The position numbers and the translations under genes are program-made. From positions 62,001-126,000 of the forward strand of contig NZ_JANUGP010000003.1 of NCBI RefSeq assembly GCF_024753135.1: a stretch of DNA of 64,000 nt. The letters are read 5' to 3'. How positions within the stretch are numbered: position 1 is the first letter of the stretch; each line of letters opens with the position of its first letter. This stretch comes from Streptomyces pyxinicus. GTDB lineage: Bacteria; Actinomycetota; Actinomycetes; Streptomycetales; Streptomycetaceae. The notes beneath the pieces are model-generated. The model had not been told where the DNA came from, made no database searches, and worked only from the letters and a program-made list of their open reading frames with translations. This document shows, piece by piece, positions 1-8,181 of this stretch.

Positions 1-233
1 TGCTGCCCGTACGGGGCCGGCCCCGGCTGCTGCTGTCCGTACGCTCCGGCTTGCGGGTACTGCGAAGCCCCGGGCTGCTGCTGGTACGGGTTGTGCTGCT
101 GATAACCCGGCTGCTGGTACGGATTCGGCTGCTCCGGGTTCCGCTGTCCCGGGTTCTGCTGTCCCGGGTCCTGCTGTCCCGGGCCCTGCTGCGGGTTCTG
201 CGCGCCCCCTGGCGGCTGCTGATCTGGCCACAT
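1..233 (-). CDS. Partial Q/P/G-rich protein, N-terminal end only
   Basis: Reading leftward from an ATG at 233, the frame stays open to the window edge, giving about 77 residues. The start reads MWPDQQPPGG and the rest is low-complexity repeats of the type PGQQ(D/N) and NPYQQ. Such proline/glutamine-rich N termini are common on Streptomyces membrane and envelope proteins, usually as a disordered cytoplasmic tail before transmembrane segments, but the folded part lies outside the window and no function can be given. The cross-strand frame of similar length is arginine/leucine-rich and is a shadow. Confidence 0.6.
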   Translation of the reverse strand, partial: MWPDQQPPGGAQNPQQGPGQQDPGQQNPGQRNPEQPNPYQQPGYQQHNPYQQQPGASQYPQAGAYGQQQPGPAPYGQ

Positions 234-361
234 GGCCAGCAACCCTAGTGCGGCCAGGGACACGTTTCGGTCACCGGTCCTCGTCAGACGCGTAGCGATG
301 CGCCGTGACCGTCGGCACAGCACCTGGTCAGCATCGGCTACTCGTGAGTAACCTATGGGTC

Positions 362-814
362 ATGAGCGCAGACCAGATGTCGATCGGCGAGATGCTCGCC
401 GCCACCGTGCCCATGGCCCGGACGCTGAACCTCCAGTTCCAGGAGACCACCCCGGACCGGGCCGTGGTCTCCCTGCCGGACCAGGGCGACTACCACAACC
501 ACGTGGGCGGCCCGCACGCCGGCGCCATGTTCACGCTCGGGGAGTCGGCCAGTGGAGCCATCGTGCTGGCCGCGTTCGGCGACCAGCTCTCGCGCGCGGT
601 CCCGCTCGCCGTGCGGGCCGAGATCGCCTACCGGAAGCTCGCCATGGGCGCCGTCACCGCCACCGCCACCCTCGGCCGTCCGGCCGCCGACGTCGTCGCC
701 GAACTGGACGCCGGACAGCGCCCCGAGTTCCCGGTCGCGATCGAGATCTGCCGCGCGGACGGCGCGGTGACCTGCGAGATGACGGTCGTCTGGACGCTGC
801 GTCCCAACAGCTAG
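362..814 (+). CDS. PaaI-like / DUF4442-type hotdog thioesterase
   Basis: The 150-residue protein has the single hotdog-fold length. It contains HNHVGGPHAG followed by the helix TLGESASGAIVL, typical of the acyl-CoA thioesterase or DUF4442 group, and an internal beta sheet ending in CEMTVVWTLRP. The likely role is hydrolysis of a small acyl-CoA or acyl-ACP in the cytoplasm; the substrate cannot be read from sequence. I chose ATG 362 (MSADQMSIGEM) because conservation seems to begin there; an upstream in-frame GTG at 344 and ATG at 305 are possible but add a poorly structured leader. A strong hairpin follows at 866-897, so it is probably monocistronic and not part of the PKS operon. Confidence 0.75.
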   Translation: MSADQMSIGEMLAATVPMARTLNLQFQETTPDRAVVSLPDQGDYHNHVGGPHAGAMFTLGESASGAIVLAAFGDQLSRAVPLAVRAEIAYRKLAMGAVTATATLGRPAADVVAELDAGQRPEFPVAIEICRADGAVTCEMTVVWTLRPNS

Positions 815-865
815 GACCGAGCCCGCCCCGACGTTCGGCGGGGTGATGTGGCGCGGTCGCGCACG

Positions 866-897
866 GGAGGCCGGCGGGGGATTCCCCGCCGGCCTCC
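866..897 (+). terminator. Perfect 14-bp stem-loop after the thioesterase
   Basis: GGAGGCCGGCGGGG at 866-879 pairs perfectly with 884-897 around a 4-nt loop. No U-run follows, which is normal for Streptomyces terminators. It lies 52 bp after the thioesterase stop. Confidence 0.7.
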
Positions 898-1078
898 GGC
901 GTGCGGGCCCTCCGCCGCCGTGGTGGGCCGGGTTCGCGCCACGGGGCGATGGTCATGTGGAATTTACAGACGAAGCCCCGCTGTCATGGAGCGTTGCGCC
1001 CGGGTGATCGCCCGGTGAAGCGCGTGTGCGCTTTGGTGGGGTTGTGGTGGTGTGCGGCTCGGGTGGAGCCGTCGTCAC

Positions 1079-1094
1079 CCCTGACCGGTCAGGG
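1079..1094. promoter_or_regulatory. 16-bp palindrome, candidate operator of the PKS operon
   Basis: CCCTGACCGGTCAGGG is perfectly self-complementary with no spacer. It lies about 90 bp upstream of the candidate -35 box of the PKS promoter. No regulator gene is adjacent, so the binding protein is unknown. Confidence 0.4.
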
Positions 1095-1180
1095 CAATTG
1101 ATCGGGTTTCCGGTTCCTTGCGGGGAATTCGGGGTGCTGGCCGAATCGATGCCACCCCGCGCGAAAAGGACGCGGCGTTA

Positions 1181-1209
1181 TTGACCCGTCAGTAACAGCT
1201 CGCTAGGTT
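1181..1209 (+). promoter_or_regulatory. Candidate housekeeping-type promoter of the PKS operon
   Basis: TTGACC (1181-1186), a 17-bp spacer and TAGGTT (1204-1209) fit the vegetative sigma factor consensus well. Transcription would begin near 1216, leaving a leader of roughly 70 nt before the ATG at 1284. Confidence 0.6.
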
Positions 1210-1283
1210 CCGGTGCCTCGCACCAGAGCGTACCGCCGCACAAACCCCCCACCGTGCTGTCTCGCCCTATGTGCCGGAGCCTC

Positions 1284-4200
1284 ATGACCTCCCCTGTGCG
1301 CGCCCATGACCTGATCCTCTGCCTCTCGCCCCTCGGCGCCCCCGACTCCGTCCTGGCCGCCGCCGCCTGCGCCGCCGGCGCGCTCGGCGTCCTCGACCTG
1401 GGCACCGGCGACCGAACGTCCCGCGAAGCGCTGTCCCGGCTCAGACGGACGGCACCCGGACCCTTCGGGGTGCGGGTGACCTCGCGCTGCGCCCTGACCC
1501 CCGGCGACCTCGACGGTGCCGTACCCGACACCGTGGTGCTCGCACCCGATGCCGCCTGGGCCATCGGCCAACTCGATCCCGGCACAAGGGGCTTGGCGGA
1601 GGTCACCGACCTCGCGCAGGCGCGGGCCGCCCGTCGTGCCGGCGCTCGGGGTCTCATCGCCCGGGGCGCCGAGAGCGGGGGCCGGGTCGGGGAGCTGAGC
1701 ACCTTCGTCCTACTCCAACAGCTACTCGCCGACGAGGAGTTGACCGGGCTGCCCGTGTGGGCCTGCGGTGGTGTCGGACCGCGGACCGCCGCCGCCGCGG
1801 TGGCCGGTGGGGCGGCCGGTGTGGTCCTGGACACCCAACTCGCCCTGCTGGCCGAGTCGTCGCTGCCCGAGCGGGTCCAGGCCGTACTGCGCACCCTGGA
1901 CGGCTCCGAAACCGTCGTACTCGGCGGACACCGGGTCCTGCGCAGGCGCGGCCCCGACGGACCGCAGCCGCCCGCCGACGATCCCGGCGCGGTCGCCGCC
2001 CTGCTGGGGACCGACGACCCCCGCGCCCAGCTCCTCCCCGTCGGCCAGGACGGCTTCCTCGCCGCCCGGTTCGCCGGGCGCTGGCGGGATGTGCGGGGAG
2101 TCGTACGGGGGATGACGGAGGCGGTACGCGCCGTGTCCCCGGAGCCCCCCGACGGTGGCCAGGTGAGCGGGCCCGGTGACGCGTTGCGGGCCGGCTCCGC
2201 CATGAGCAGGGCGCTCGGGACCCGGCTCCCGGTCGCACAGGGGCCGATGACCCGGGTCAGCGACCGGGCGGGCTTCGCGGCGGCCGTCGCCGAGGCGGGC
2301 GCGCTGCCGTTCCTGGCCCTCGCCCTCGCCGACGGCGAGCGCACCCGGACCCTGCTGACCGAGGCCCGTGCCGTACTGGACGGACGCCCCTGGGGCGTGG
2401 GCGTCCTCGGCTTCGCGCCCGAGGACATCAAGAACGCCCAGCTCGAAGCCGTACGAGAGCTGCGCCCGACGCACGCCGTCATCGCCGGCGGCCGGCCCGC
2501 GCAGGCCGAGGCGCTGGAGCGGGCCGGAATCCGCACCTTTCTGCACGTGCCCTCGCCGGGGCTGCTGCGGCAGTTCCTGGAGGCCGGGTCACGCCGGTTC
2601 GTCTTCGAGGGGTCCGAGTGCGGCGGACACGTCGGACCCCGGGCCTCCTTCCCGCTGTGGGAGGCCCAACTCGCGGTGCTGGACGACTTCCTGGCCGACA
2701 CCGGTGCCGACGGCGACGCGATGGCGCGGGAGTTGGAGGTGTTCTTCGCGGGCGGCATTCACGACGAGCGGTCCGCCGCGATGGTCGCCGCGCTGGCCGC
2801 CCCGCTGACCGCGCGCGGCGCCGCCGTCGGCGTCCTCATGGGCACCGCCTACCTGTTCACCGAGGAGGCCGTCGCCCACGGTGCCGTCCGGCCGCTCTTC
2901 CAGCGCCAGGTCCTCGCCGCCACCGCGACCGCCCTGCTGGAGACCGCTCCCGGTCACGCCACCCGCTGTGTGCCGAGCCCTTTCACCGGCGACTACCGCG
3001 ACCGGGAAGCGGCGCTGCGCGAGGGCGGTCTGCCCGACCGGGAGGTCTGGGAGTCGCTGGAGCGCCTGAACGTGGGCCGGCTGCGCCTCGCCAGCAAGGG
3101 CGTGGAGCGGACCGAAGGCGGCGAGCTGCGGCCGGTCGGCGAGGAACGGCAGCTCAGCGACGGGATGTTCATGGCCGGCGAGGTCGCGGTGCTCCGCACG
3201 GCCACCACCACCGTCGCCGCCCTGCACCACGCGGTGAGCGACGGCGCCGCCGACCTCCTGGCCGCCCGGACGGGTCCCGAGCCCACCGTCGAACCGCCGG
3301 CCCCCGCACCGCTCGACATCGCCATCGTCGGCATGGCCTGCATGTTCCCGGACGCGCCCGACCTCGCCACCTTCTGGGCCAACGTGGTCTCCGGGCACGA
3401 CGCCGTCACCGAGGTCCCGCCCGGGCGCTGGGACCCGGCCGTGCACCACGCCGGCGGCGCCACCGCATCCAAGTGGGGCGGCTTCCTGCCCCGCATCCCC
3501 TTCGACCCGCTGCGCTACGGCATCCCGCCCGCCTCCCTCGGCAGCATCGAACCCGTGCAGCTGCTCTCCCTCGAAGCGGCCCGCCGGGCCCTGGAGGACG
3601 CCGGGTACGGCGAGCGGGGGCGGCACTTCGACCGCTCGCGGACCTCGGTCGTCTTCGGCGCCGAGGCGGGCAGCGACCTGTCCAACGCCGTCACGCTGCG
3701 CGCGGTCCTCCCCTCCTACTACGGCAAGGTCCCCGAGGGCGTCGAGGAGCAACTGCCCCGGCTGACCGAGGACTCGTTCCCCGGCATGCTCGCCAACGTC
3801 ATCTCGGGCCGCATCGCCAACCGGCTGGACCTCGGCGGCGCCAACTTCACCGTCGACGCCGCCTGCGCCTCCTCCCTGGCCGCCCTCGACGTGGCCTGCA
3901 AGGAACTGGTGTCCGGCACCAGCGACGTCGTGCTGTGCGGCGGTGCCGACCTGCACAACGGCATCAACGACTACGTGCTGTTCTCCTCCGTCCACGCCCT
4001 CTCCCCGACCGGCCGGTCCCGGGCCTTCGACGCCTCCGCCGACGGCATCGCCCTCGGCGAGGGCGTGGCCTGCCTGGTCCTGAAACGGCTCGCCGACGCC
4101 GAGCGCGATGGCGACCGCGTCTACGGCGTCGTCAAGGGCCTCGGCTCGGCGAGCGACGGCCGCTCCCTGGGCCTGACCGCACCCCGCCCCGAAGGACAGC

Positions 4201-7200
4201 GGGCCGCGCTGGAGCGGGCCTACGCCAACGCCGGTGTCTCACCCGCCGACGTCGGCCTGGTCGAGGCGCACGGCACCGGGACCGTGGTCGGTGACCGCAC
4301 CGAACTCGCCGTACTCGAAGAGGTGTTCAGCGAGGCCGGCGCCGCCACCGGGGACTGCGCGGTCGGCTCGGTCAAGTCGGCGATCGGGCACACCAAGTGC
4401 GCCGCCGGACTCGCCGGTCTGATCAAGACCGCCCTCGCCCTGCACACCGGGGTCACCCCGCCCACCCTGCACCTGGAGCGGCCCAACCCAGCCTGGACGG
4501 AGGAGTCCAGCCCCTTCGCCTTCCACACCCGCGCCCGGCCCTGGACCGCCCCGGCCGCCGAACGCCTCGCCGGGGTCAGCGCGTTCGGCTTCGGCGGCAC
4601 CAATTTCCACGCCGTACTGGCCGCCCACGAGAGCGGCGCCGCGCCCCGGCAGGCCCTGGACGCCTGGCCCGTCGAACTCCTGCTGTTCCGGGGCCGGGAC
4701 ACGGCGGCGGCCCACCGCGAGGTGGCCGAACTGCTGCGTGCCGCCGAGACCGAGGGCACCCCGTGGCGGCTGCGCGACCTCGCCCTGGCAGCCGCCCGCC
4801 GCTCGGACACCTCCGACTCCCCGGTGCGGGTCGCCCTCGTGGCCCGGGACACGGCGGAACTCGCCGGACAACTGCGGCGGGTCCTCGCCGGCGACCACGA
4901 CCCGGCCGCCGGCATCCACCTCGCGGACCCGGCCGACGGCAAGGTGGCCTTCCTCTTCCCCGGCCAGGGCAGCCAGCGCACCGGCATGCTCGCCGACCTC
5001 CTGGTCACCCTCCCCGAGCTGCGCCACCACCTGCACCTGGCGCGCGCCCACGCCGACGTCATCCACCCCCCGGCCGCCTTCGACGACACCGCCCGCGAAC
5101 GCCGCCGCACCGCCCTCACCGACACCCGCACCGCCCAGCCCGCCCTCGGTGTCACCGGCCTGGCCGCCCACGCCTTCCTCACCTCGGCCGGCGTACGCCC
5201 CGACCTCGCCGCCGGGCACAGCTACGGCGAACTGGCCGCGCTGGCCGCCGCGGGCGCCCTCGACCCGGAGACCCTGCTGGAGCTGAGCGCCGAACGGGCC
5301 GCCGCGATCCTGGCGGCGGCCGGCGACGAACCCGGCACCATGGCCGCCGTCGGGGCCGGCGCGGACGACGTCGAAGCCGCCCTGCGCGCGGCCGGGGCCC
5401 CGGGGTCCGTGGTCGTCGCCAACGTCAACTCGCCCGAGCAGACCGTGATCTCCGGCCCCACGGCCGACGTCGAGGCCGCCGTAGGCATGCTGCGCGCGGC
5501 CGGCCTCGGGGCGCGGCGCATCCCGGTCGCCTGCGCCTTCCACAGCCCGGTGGTCGCCTCCGCGGGGGAACGATTCGGCAAGATCCTCGCCGACAAGACC
5601 GTCCGGGCCCCCGAGTTCCCTGTGTGGGCCAACCGGACCGCCGCCCCCTACCCGCACGACCCGGAGGCGGTGCGCGCCGAACTCGCCGCCCAGATCGGGG
5701 CCCCGGTCGCCTTCGCCGCCCAGGTGGAGGCGATGTGGGAGGCGGGCGCGCGGATCTTCGTCGAGGCGGGCCCGGGTACGGTCCTCACCCGCCTGGTCGG
5801 CCGGATCCTCGACGGCCGTCCGCACCGCGTGATCGCCCCCGAACCGCACGCCGACAGCGGCCTGCCCGGCTGGCTCGGCGCGCTCGCCGAACTCGCCGTC
5901 GCCGGAGCCCCGGTGCGCACCGCGTGGCTGTTCCGGGGCCGCGACGCCGTGGACGCGCTGCGCGCCCCGGCACCCGCGCGGCCCGGCTGGACCGTCGACG
6001 GCCACCTCGTCCGCACCGCCGACGGAGCCCTCCTCCCCGGTGCCCTCGCACCGGCCCGACGTGTCCAGGAGCCGACCGTGACGACCGACCAGCCCTCCGG
6101 CACCCCCGCCGACCGGGACGCCCTGCTCTCCGAGTACCTGCGTACCAGCCGGGAGCTGATCGCCGCCCAACGGGACGTGCTGCTGACCTACTTCGGCACC
6201 TCGGCGGCACCGGCCGTACCGCCGCCCCCGCAGCCGGCCGGGCCGGTGCACGTGCCCGTCCTCGAAGCCCCGTCGCCCGTCGCGCCTGTCGAATCCACCG
6301 TTGCGGAGCCGGAGACGCAGCCGGTGGACGACGTCGAGCGGGTCGTGCGGGAGATCATCAGCCAACGCACCGGATATCCCGTCGACATGATCGAGCCCGA
6401 CCTCGACCTGGAGGCGGACCTGAGCATCGACTCCATCAAGCGGGCCGAGATCGCCGGCGAACTCGCCAAGCGGCTCGGCATCGCGGGCGGGGCCGAGCTG
6501 CTGGACGACGCCGAGCTGGAGGAACTGGCCAAGGCGCGTACGGCGGCGGCGGTGACGGCGTGGCTGACGGCACGGACCGGAGCCGGGAGGGGCGCTGACG
6601 AGGACAGCGCGCGGCCACCGGTCCCGGCCTTCGGTCCCGGCACCGCGGAGGACCCGGCGCCCCACGGCCCGGGCGACATGCCGGATGTGGCCGCGCCCCG
6701 GCGCTACGAACTGCTCCCCGTCCCGCTTCCCGACCCGGACCCCGACACCGCCGCGACCCTGTCCGGCCAACGGTTCGCGATACTCGGCGACGGCGATCCC
6801 CGGACCCGGCAGCCGGCCGCCGACCTCGCCGCGCGGCTCGCCGCCCACGGCGCCGACACCGTCACCCTCGCCCCCACCCACCTCCTCGCTCCCGCCGACG
6901 GCACCTTCGACGGCGTGCTGTACCTGGGCGCGCTCGACCCGGACCCCCTGGCCGGCCCCGTACTGCCGGCCGCCTTCCCGGTGCTGCGCGCGGCGCTCGC
7001 CCAGGGGCCGCGCCGGCTGCTGGCCGTACGGTCCTCGGACCCGGCCGGGGCGGTGCGCGCGGCCGGACTGGACGGCCTGTTCCGTACCGTCGCCCGGGAG
7101 TACCCCGACCTGCTCGCCCGGGTCGTGGCCGTCGCCGACACCAGCCCGTCCGCCGTGACCGACGCCGTACTCGCCGAGCTGCTCGCCCCGGCACCGGCCC

Positions 7201-8180
7201 CCGTCGTGCTGCGTCCGGCACCCGGCGTCCGGCAGGGGCTCGACCTGGTCCCCGCCCCGCTGGGCCTGCTCGGCAGCACCGGTGCCGGACCAGCCGGGGA
7301 CGGTGCCGCCGAGGCCGCCGCGCTCGGCCTCGGCCGGGACTCCGTGGTGCTCCTGGCCGGCGGCGCCCGGGGCATCACCGCGCGGTTCGCGGCCACCCTG
7401 GCCGGCGCCTGCGGGTGCCGGGTGGAACTCCTCGGCCGCACCCCCGCGCCCACCGGCCCGGAAGCCGCGCGGACCGCCGCCGCGCAGACCCTCGCCGAAC
7501 TGCGCGCCACCCTCGCCGCCGAACCCGGAGCGCCGAGGCCCGCCGAGATCAACCGGACCGCCGAACTGCTGCTGGTTCAACGGGAGATCCGCACCACCCT
7601 CGCCGAACTCACCGCCCTCGGCAGCGCGGCCCGCTACCGCAGCGTCGACTTCCGCGAGCGGGACGCCGTCCTGCGCGCGGTCAAGGAGATCCACGCCGAG
7701 CACGGCCGCCTCGACGGAGTCGTCTTCGCGGCCGGGGTGATCGAGGACCGGCTCATCGCCGACAAGACCCCGGAGTCCTTCCAGCGGGTGTACGGCACGA
7801 AGACGGCCGGCGCCGCCGCGCTGCTCGCCGCCCTGGACGACCTGCCCGCCGCACCCGCGTTCACCGTCCTGTTCGGCAGCATCGCCGCCGTCCTCGGCAA
7901 CCGCGGACAGTCCGACTACGCGGCGGCCAACGACGCCATGGCGACCCTCGGCGCGGACTGGGCGGCCCGCACCGGCGGACGCGCGCTCACCGTCCACTGG
8001 GGGCCCTGGGCGCCGTCCGGCGCGCACACCGGGATGGTCGGCGCGGAACTCGGCCGCGCGTACGCCCGTCGCGGGGTGAGCCTCATCGACCCCGACGAGG
8101 GCACCGCCGCCCTGCTGCGCGAACTCGCCTGGGGCGACCCGGCGACGCGGGCCGTCGTCCACACCACGTCGGGCTGGTGA
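1284..8180 (+). CDS. Iterative type I PKS / PUFA-synthase-like: NMO(ER)-KS-AT-ACP-KR
   Basis: A 2298-residue multidomain synthase. Residues ~1-660 resemble nitronate monooxygenase/PfaD TIM barrels, apparently with a degenerate first copy and a fuller second copy (RLPVAQGPMTRVSD, FEGSECGGHVGP); in PUFA synthases this family acts as enoyl reductase. The KS spans ~675-1110 (Cys861 in DAACASSL, EAHGTGT, GHTKCAAG). The AT spans ~1220-1530 (FLFPGQGSQ, Ser1313 in GHSYGE). A single ACP follows (Ser1717 in DLSIDSIKR, a PfaA-like form), then a KR (GGARGI near 2025, YAAANDAM). DH and PPTase are supplied by the next gene. I chose ATG 1284 because GGAG lies at 1275-1278; ATG 1254 and 1269 are upstream alternatives. 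Iterative use is inferred from the single module. Product unknown. Confidence 0.88.
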   Translation: MTSPVRAHDLILCLSPLGAPDSVLAAAACAAGALGVLDLGTGDRTSREALSRLRRTAPGPFGVRVTSRCALTPGDLDGAVPDTVVLAPDAAWAIGQLDPGTRGLAEVTDLAQARAARRAGARGLIARGAESGGRVGELSTFVLLQQLLADEELTGLPVWACGGVGPRTAAAAVAGGAAGVVLDTQLALLAESSLPERVQAVLRTLDGSETVVLGGHRVLRRRGPDGPQPPADDPGAVAALLGTDDPRAQLLPVGQDGFLAARFAGRWRDVRGVVRGMTEAVRAVSPEPPDGGQVSGPGDALRAGSAMSRALGTRLPVAQGPMTRVSDRAGFAAAVAEAGALPFLALALADGERTRTLLTEARAVLDGRPWGVGVLGFAPEDIKNAQLEAVRELRPTHAVIAGGRPAQAEALERAGIRTFLHVPSPGLLRQFLEAGSRRFVFEGSECGGHVGPRASFPLWEAQLAVLDDFLADTGADGDAMARELEVFFAGGIHDERSAAMVAALAAPLTARGAAVGVLMGTAYLFTEEAVAHGAVRPLFQRQVLAATATALLETAPGHATRCVPSPFTGDYRDREAALREGGLPDREVWESLERLNVGRLRLASKGVERTEGGELRPVGEERQLSDGMFMAGEVAVLRTATTTVAALHHAVSDGAADLLAARTGPEPTVEPPAPAPLDIAIVGMACMFPDAPDLATFWANVVSGHDAVTEVPPGRWDPAVHHAGGATASKWGGFLPRIPFDPLRYGIPPASLGSIEPVQLLSLEAARRALEDAGYGERGRHFDRSRTSVVFGAEAGSDLSNAVTLRAVLPSYYGKVPEGVEEQLPRLTEDSFPGMLANVISGRIANRLDLGGANFTVDAACASSLAALDVACKELVSGTSDVVLCGGADLHNGINDYVLFSSVHALSPTGRSRAFDASADGIALGEGVACLVLKRLADAERDGDRVYGVVKGLGSASDGRSLGLTAPRPEGQRAALERAYANAGVSPADVGLVEAHGTGTVVGDRTELAVLEEVFSEAGAATGDCAVGSVKSAIGHTKCAAGLAGLIKTALALHTGVTPPTLHLERPNPAWTEESSPFAFHTRARPWTAPAAERLAGVSAFGFGGTNFHAVLAAHESGAAPRQALDAWPVELLLFRGRDTAAAHREVAELLRAAETEGTPWRLRDLALAAARRSDTSDSPVRVALVARDTAELAGQLRRVLAGDHDPAAGIHLADPADGKVAFLFPGQGSQRTGMLADLLVTLPELRHHLHLARAHADVIHPPAAFDDTARERRRTALTDTRTAQPALGVTGLAAHAFLTSAGVRPDLAAGHSYGELAALAAAGALDPETLLELSAERAAAILAAAGDEPGTMAAVGAGADDVEAALRAAGAPGSVVVANVNSPEQTVISGPTADVEAAVGMLRAAGLGARRIPVACAFHSPVVASAGERFGKILADKTVRAPEFPVWANRTAAPYPHDPEAVRAELAAQIGAPVAFAAQVEAMWEAGARIFVEAGPGTVLTRLVGRILDGRPHRVIAPEPHADSGLPGWLGALAELAVAGAPVRTAWLFRGRDAVDALRAPAPARPGWTVDGHLVRTADGALLPGALAPARRVQEPTVTTDQPSGTPADRDALLSEYLRTSRELIAAQRDVLLTYFGTSAAPAVPPPPQPAGPVHVPVLEAPSPVAPVESTVAEPETQPVDDVERVVREIISQRTGYPVDMIEPDLDLEADLSIDSIKRAEIAGELAKRLGIAGGAELLDDAELEELAKARTAAAVTAWLTARTGAGRGADEDSARPPVPAFGPGTAEDPAPHGPGDMPDVAAPRRYELLPVPLPDPDPDTAATLSGQRFAILGDGDPRTRQPAADLAARLAAHGADTVTLAPTHLLAPADGTFDGVLYLGALDPDPLAGPVLPAAFPVLRAALAQGPRRLLAVRSSDPAGAVRAAGLDGLFRTVAREYPDLLARVVAVADTSPSAVTDAVLAELLAPAPAPVVLRPAPGVRQGLDLVPAPLGLLGSTGAGPAGDGAAEAAALGLGRDSVVLLAGGARGITARFAATLAGACGCRVELLGRTPAPTGPEAARTAAAQTLAELRATLAAEPGAPRPAEINRTAELLLVQREIRTTLAELTALGSAARYRSVDFRERDAVLRAVKEIHAEHGRLDGVVFAAGVIEDRLIADKTPESFQRVYGTKTAGAAALLAALDDLPAAPAFTVLFGSIAAVLGNRGQSDYAAANDAMATLGADWAARTGGRALTVHWGPWAPSGAHTGMVGAELGRAYARRGVSLIDPDEGTAALLRELAWGDPATRAVVHTTSGW

Positions 8181-8181
8181 C

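Larger units (their letters stand above)
815..1283. other. 469-bp intergenic region ahead of the PKS operon
   Basis: No credible gene is visible. The region holds, in order, a perfect terminator hairpin (866-897), unstructured sequence with one AT-richer patch near 960-970, a 16-bp perfect palindrome (1079-1094) and a promoter-like TTGACC/TAGGTT pair (1181-1209). Short open frames on either strand have arginine-rich, non-Streptomyces-like composition and were left out. Confidence 0.6.

Noticed and set aside
1..233. CRISPR-like repetition at the left edge
   Set aside because: The repeats are codon-level repeats of a Q/P-rich protein, not spaced palindromic repeats.
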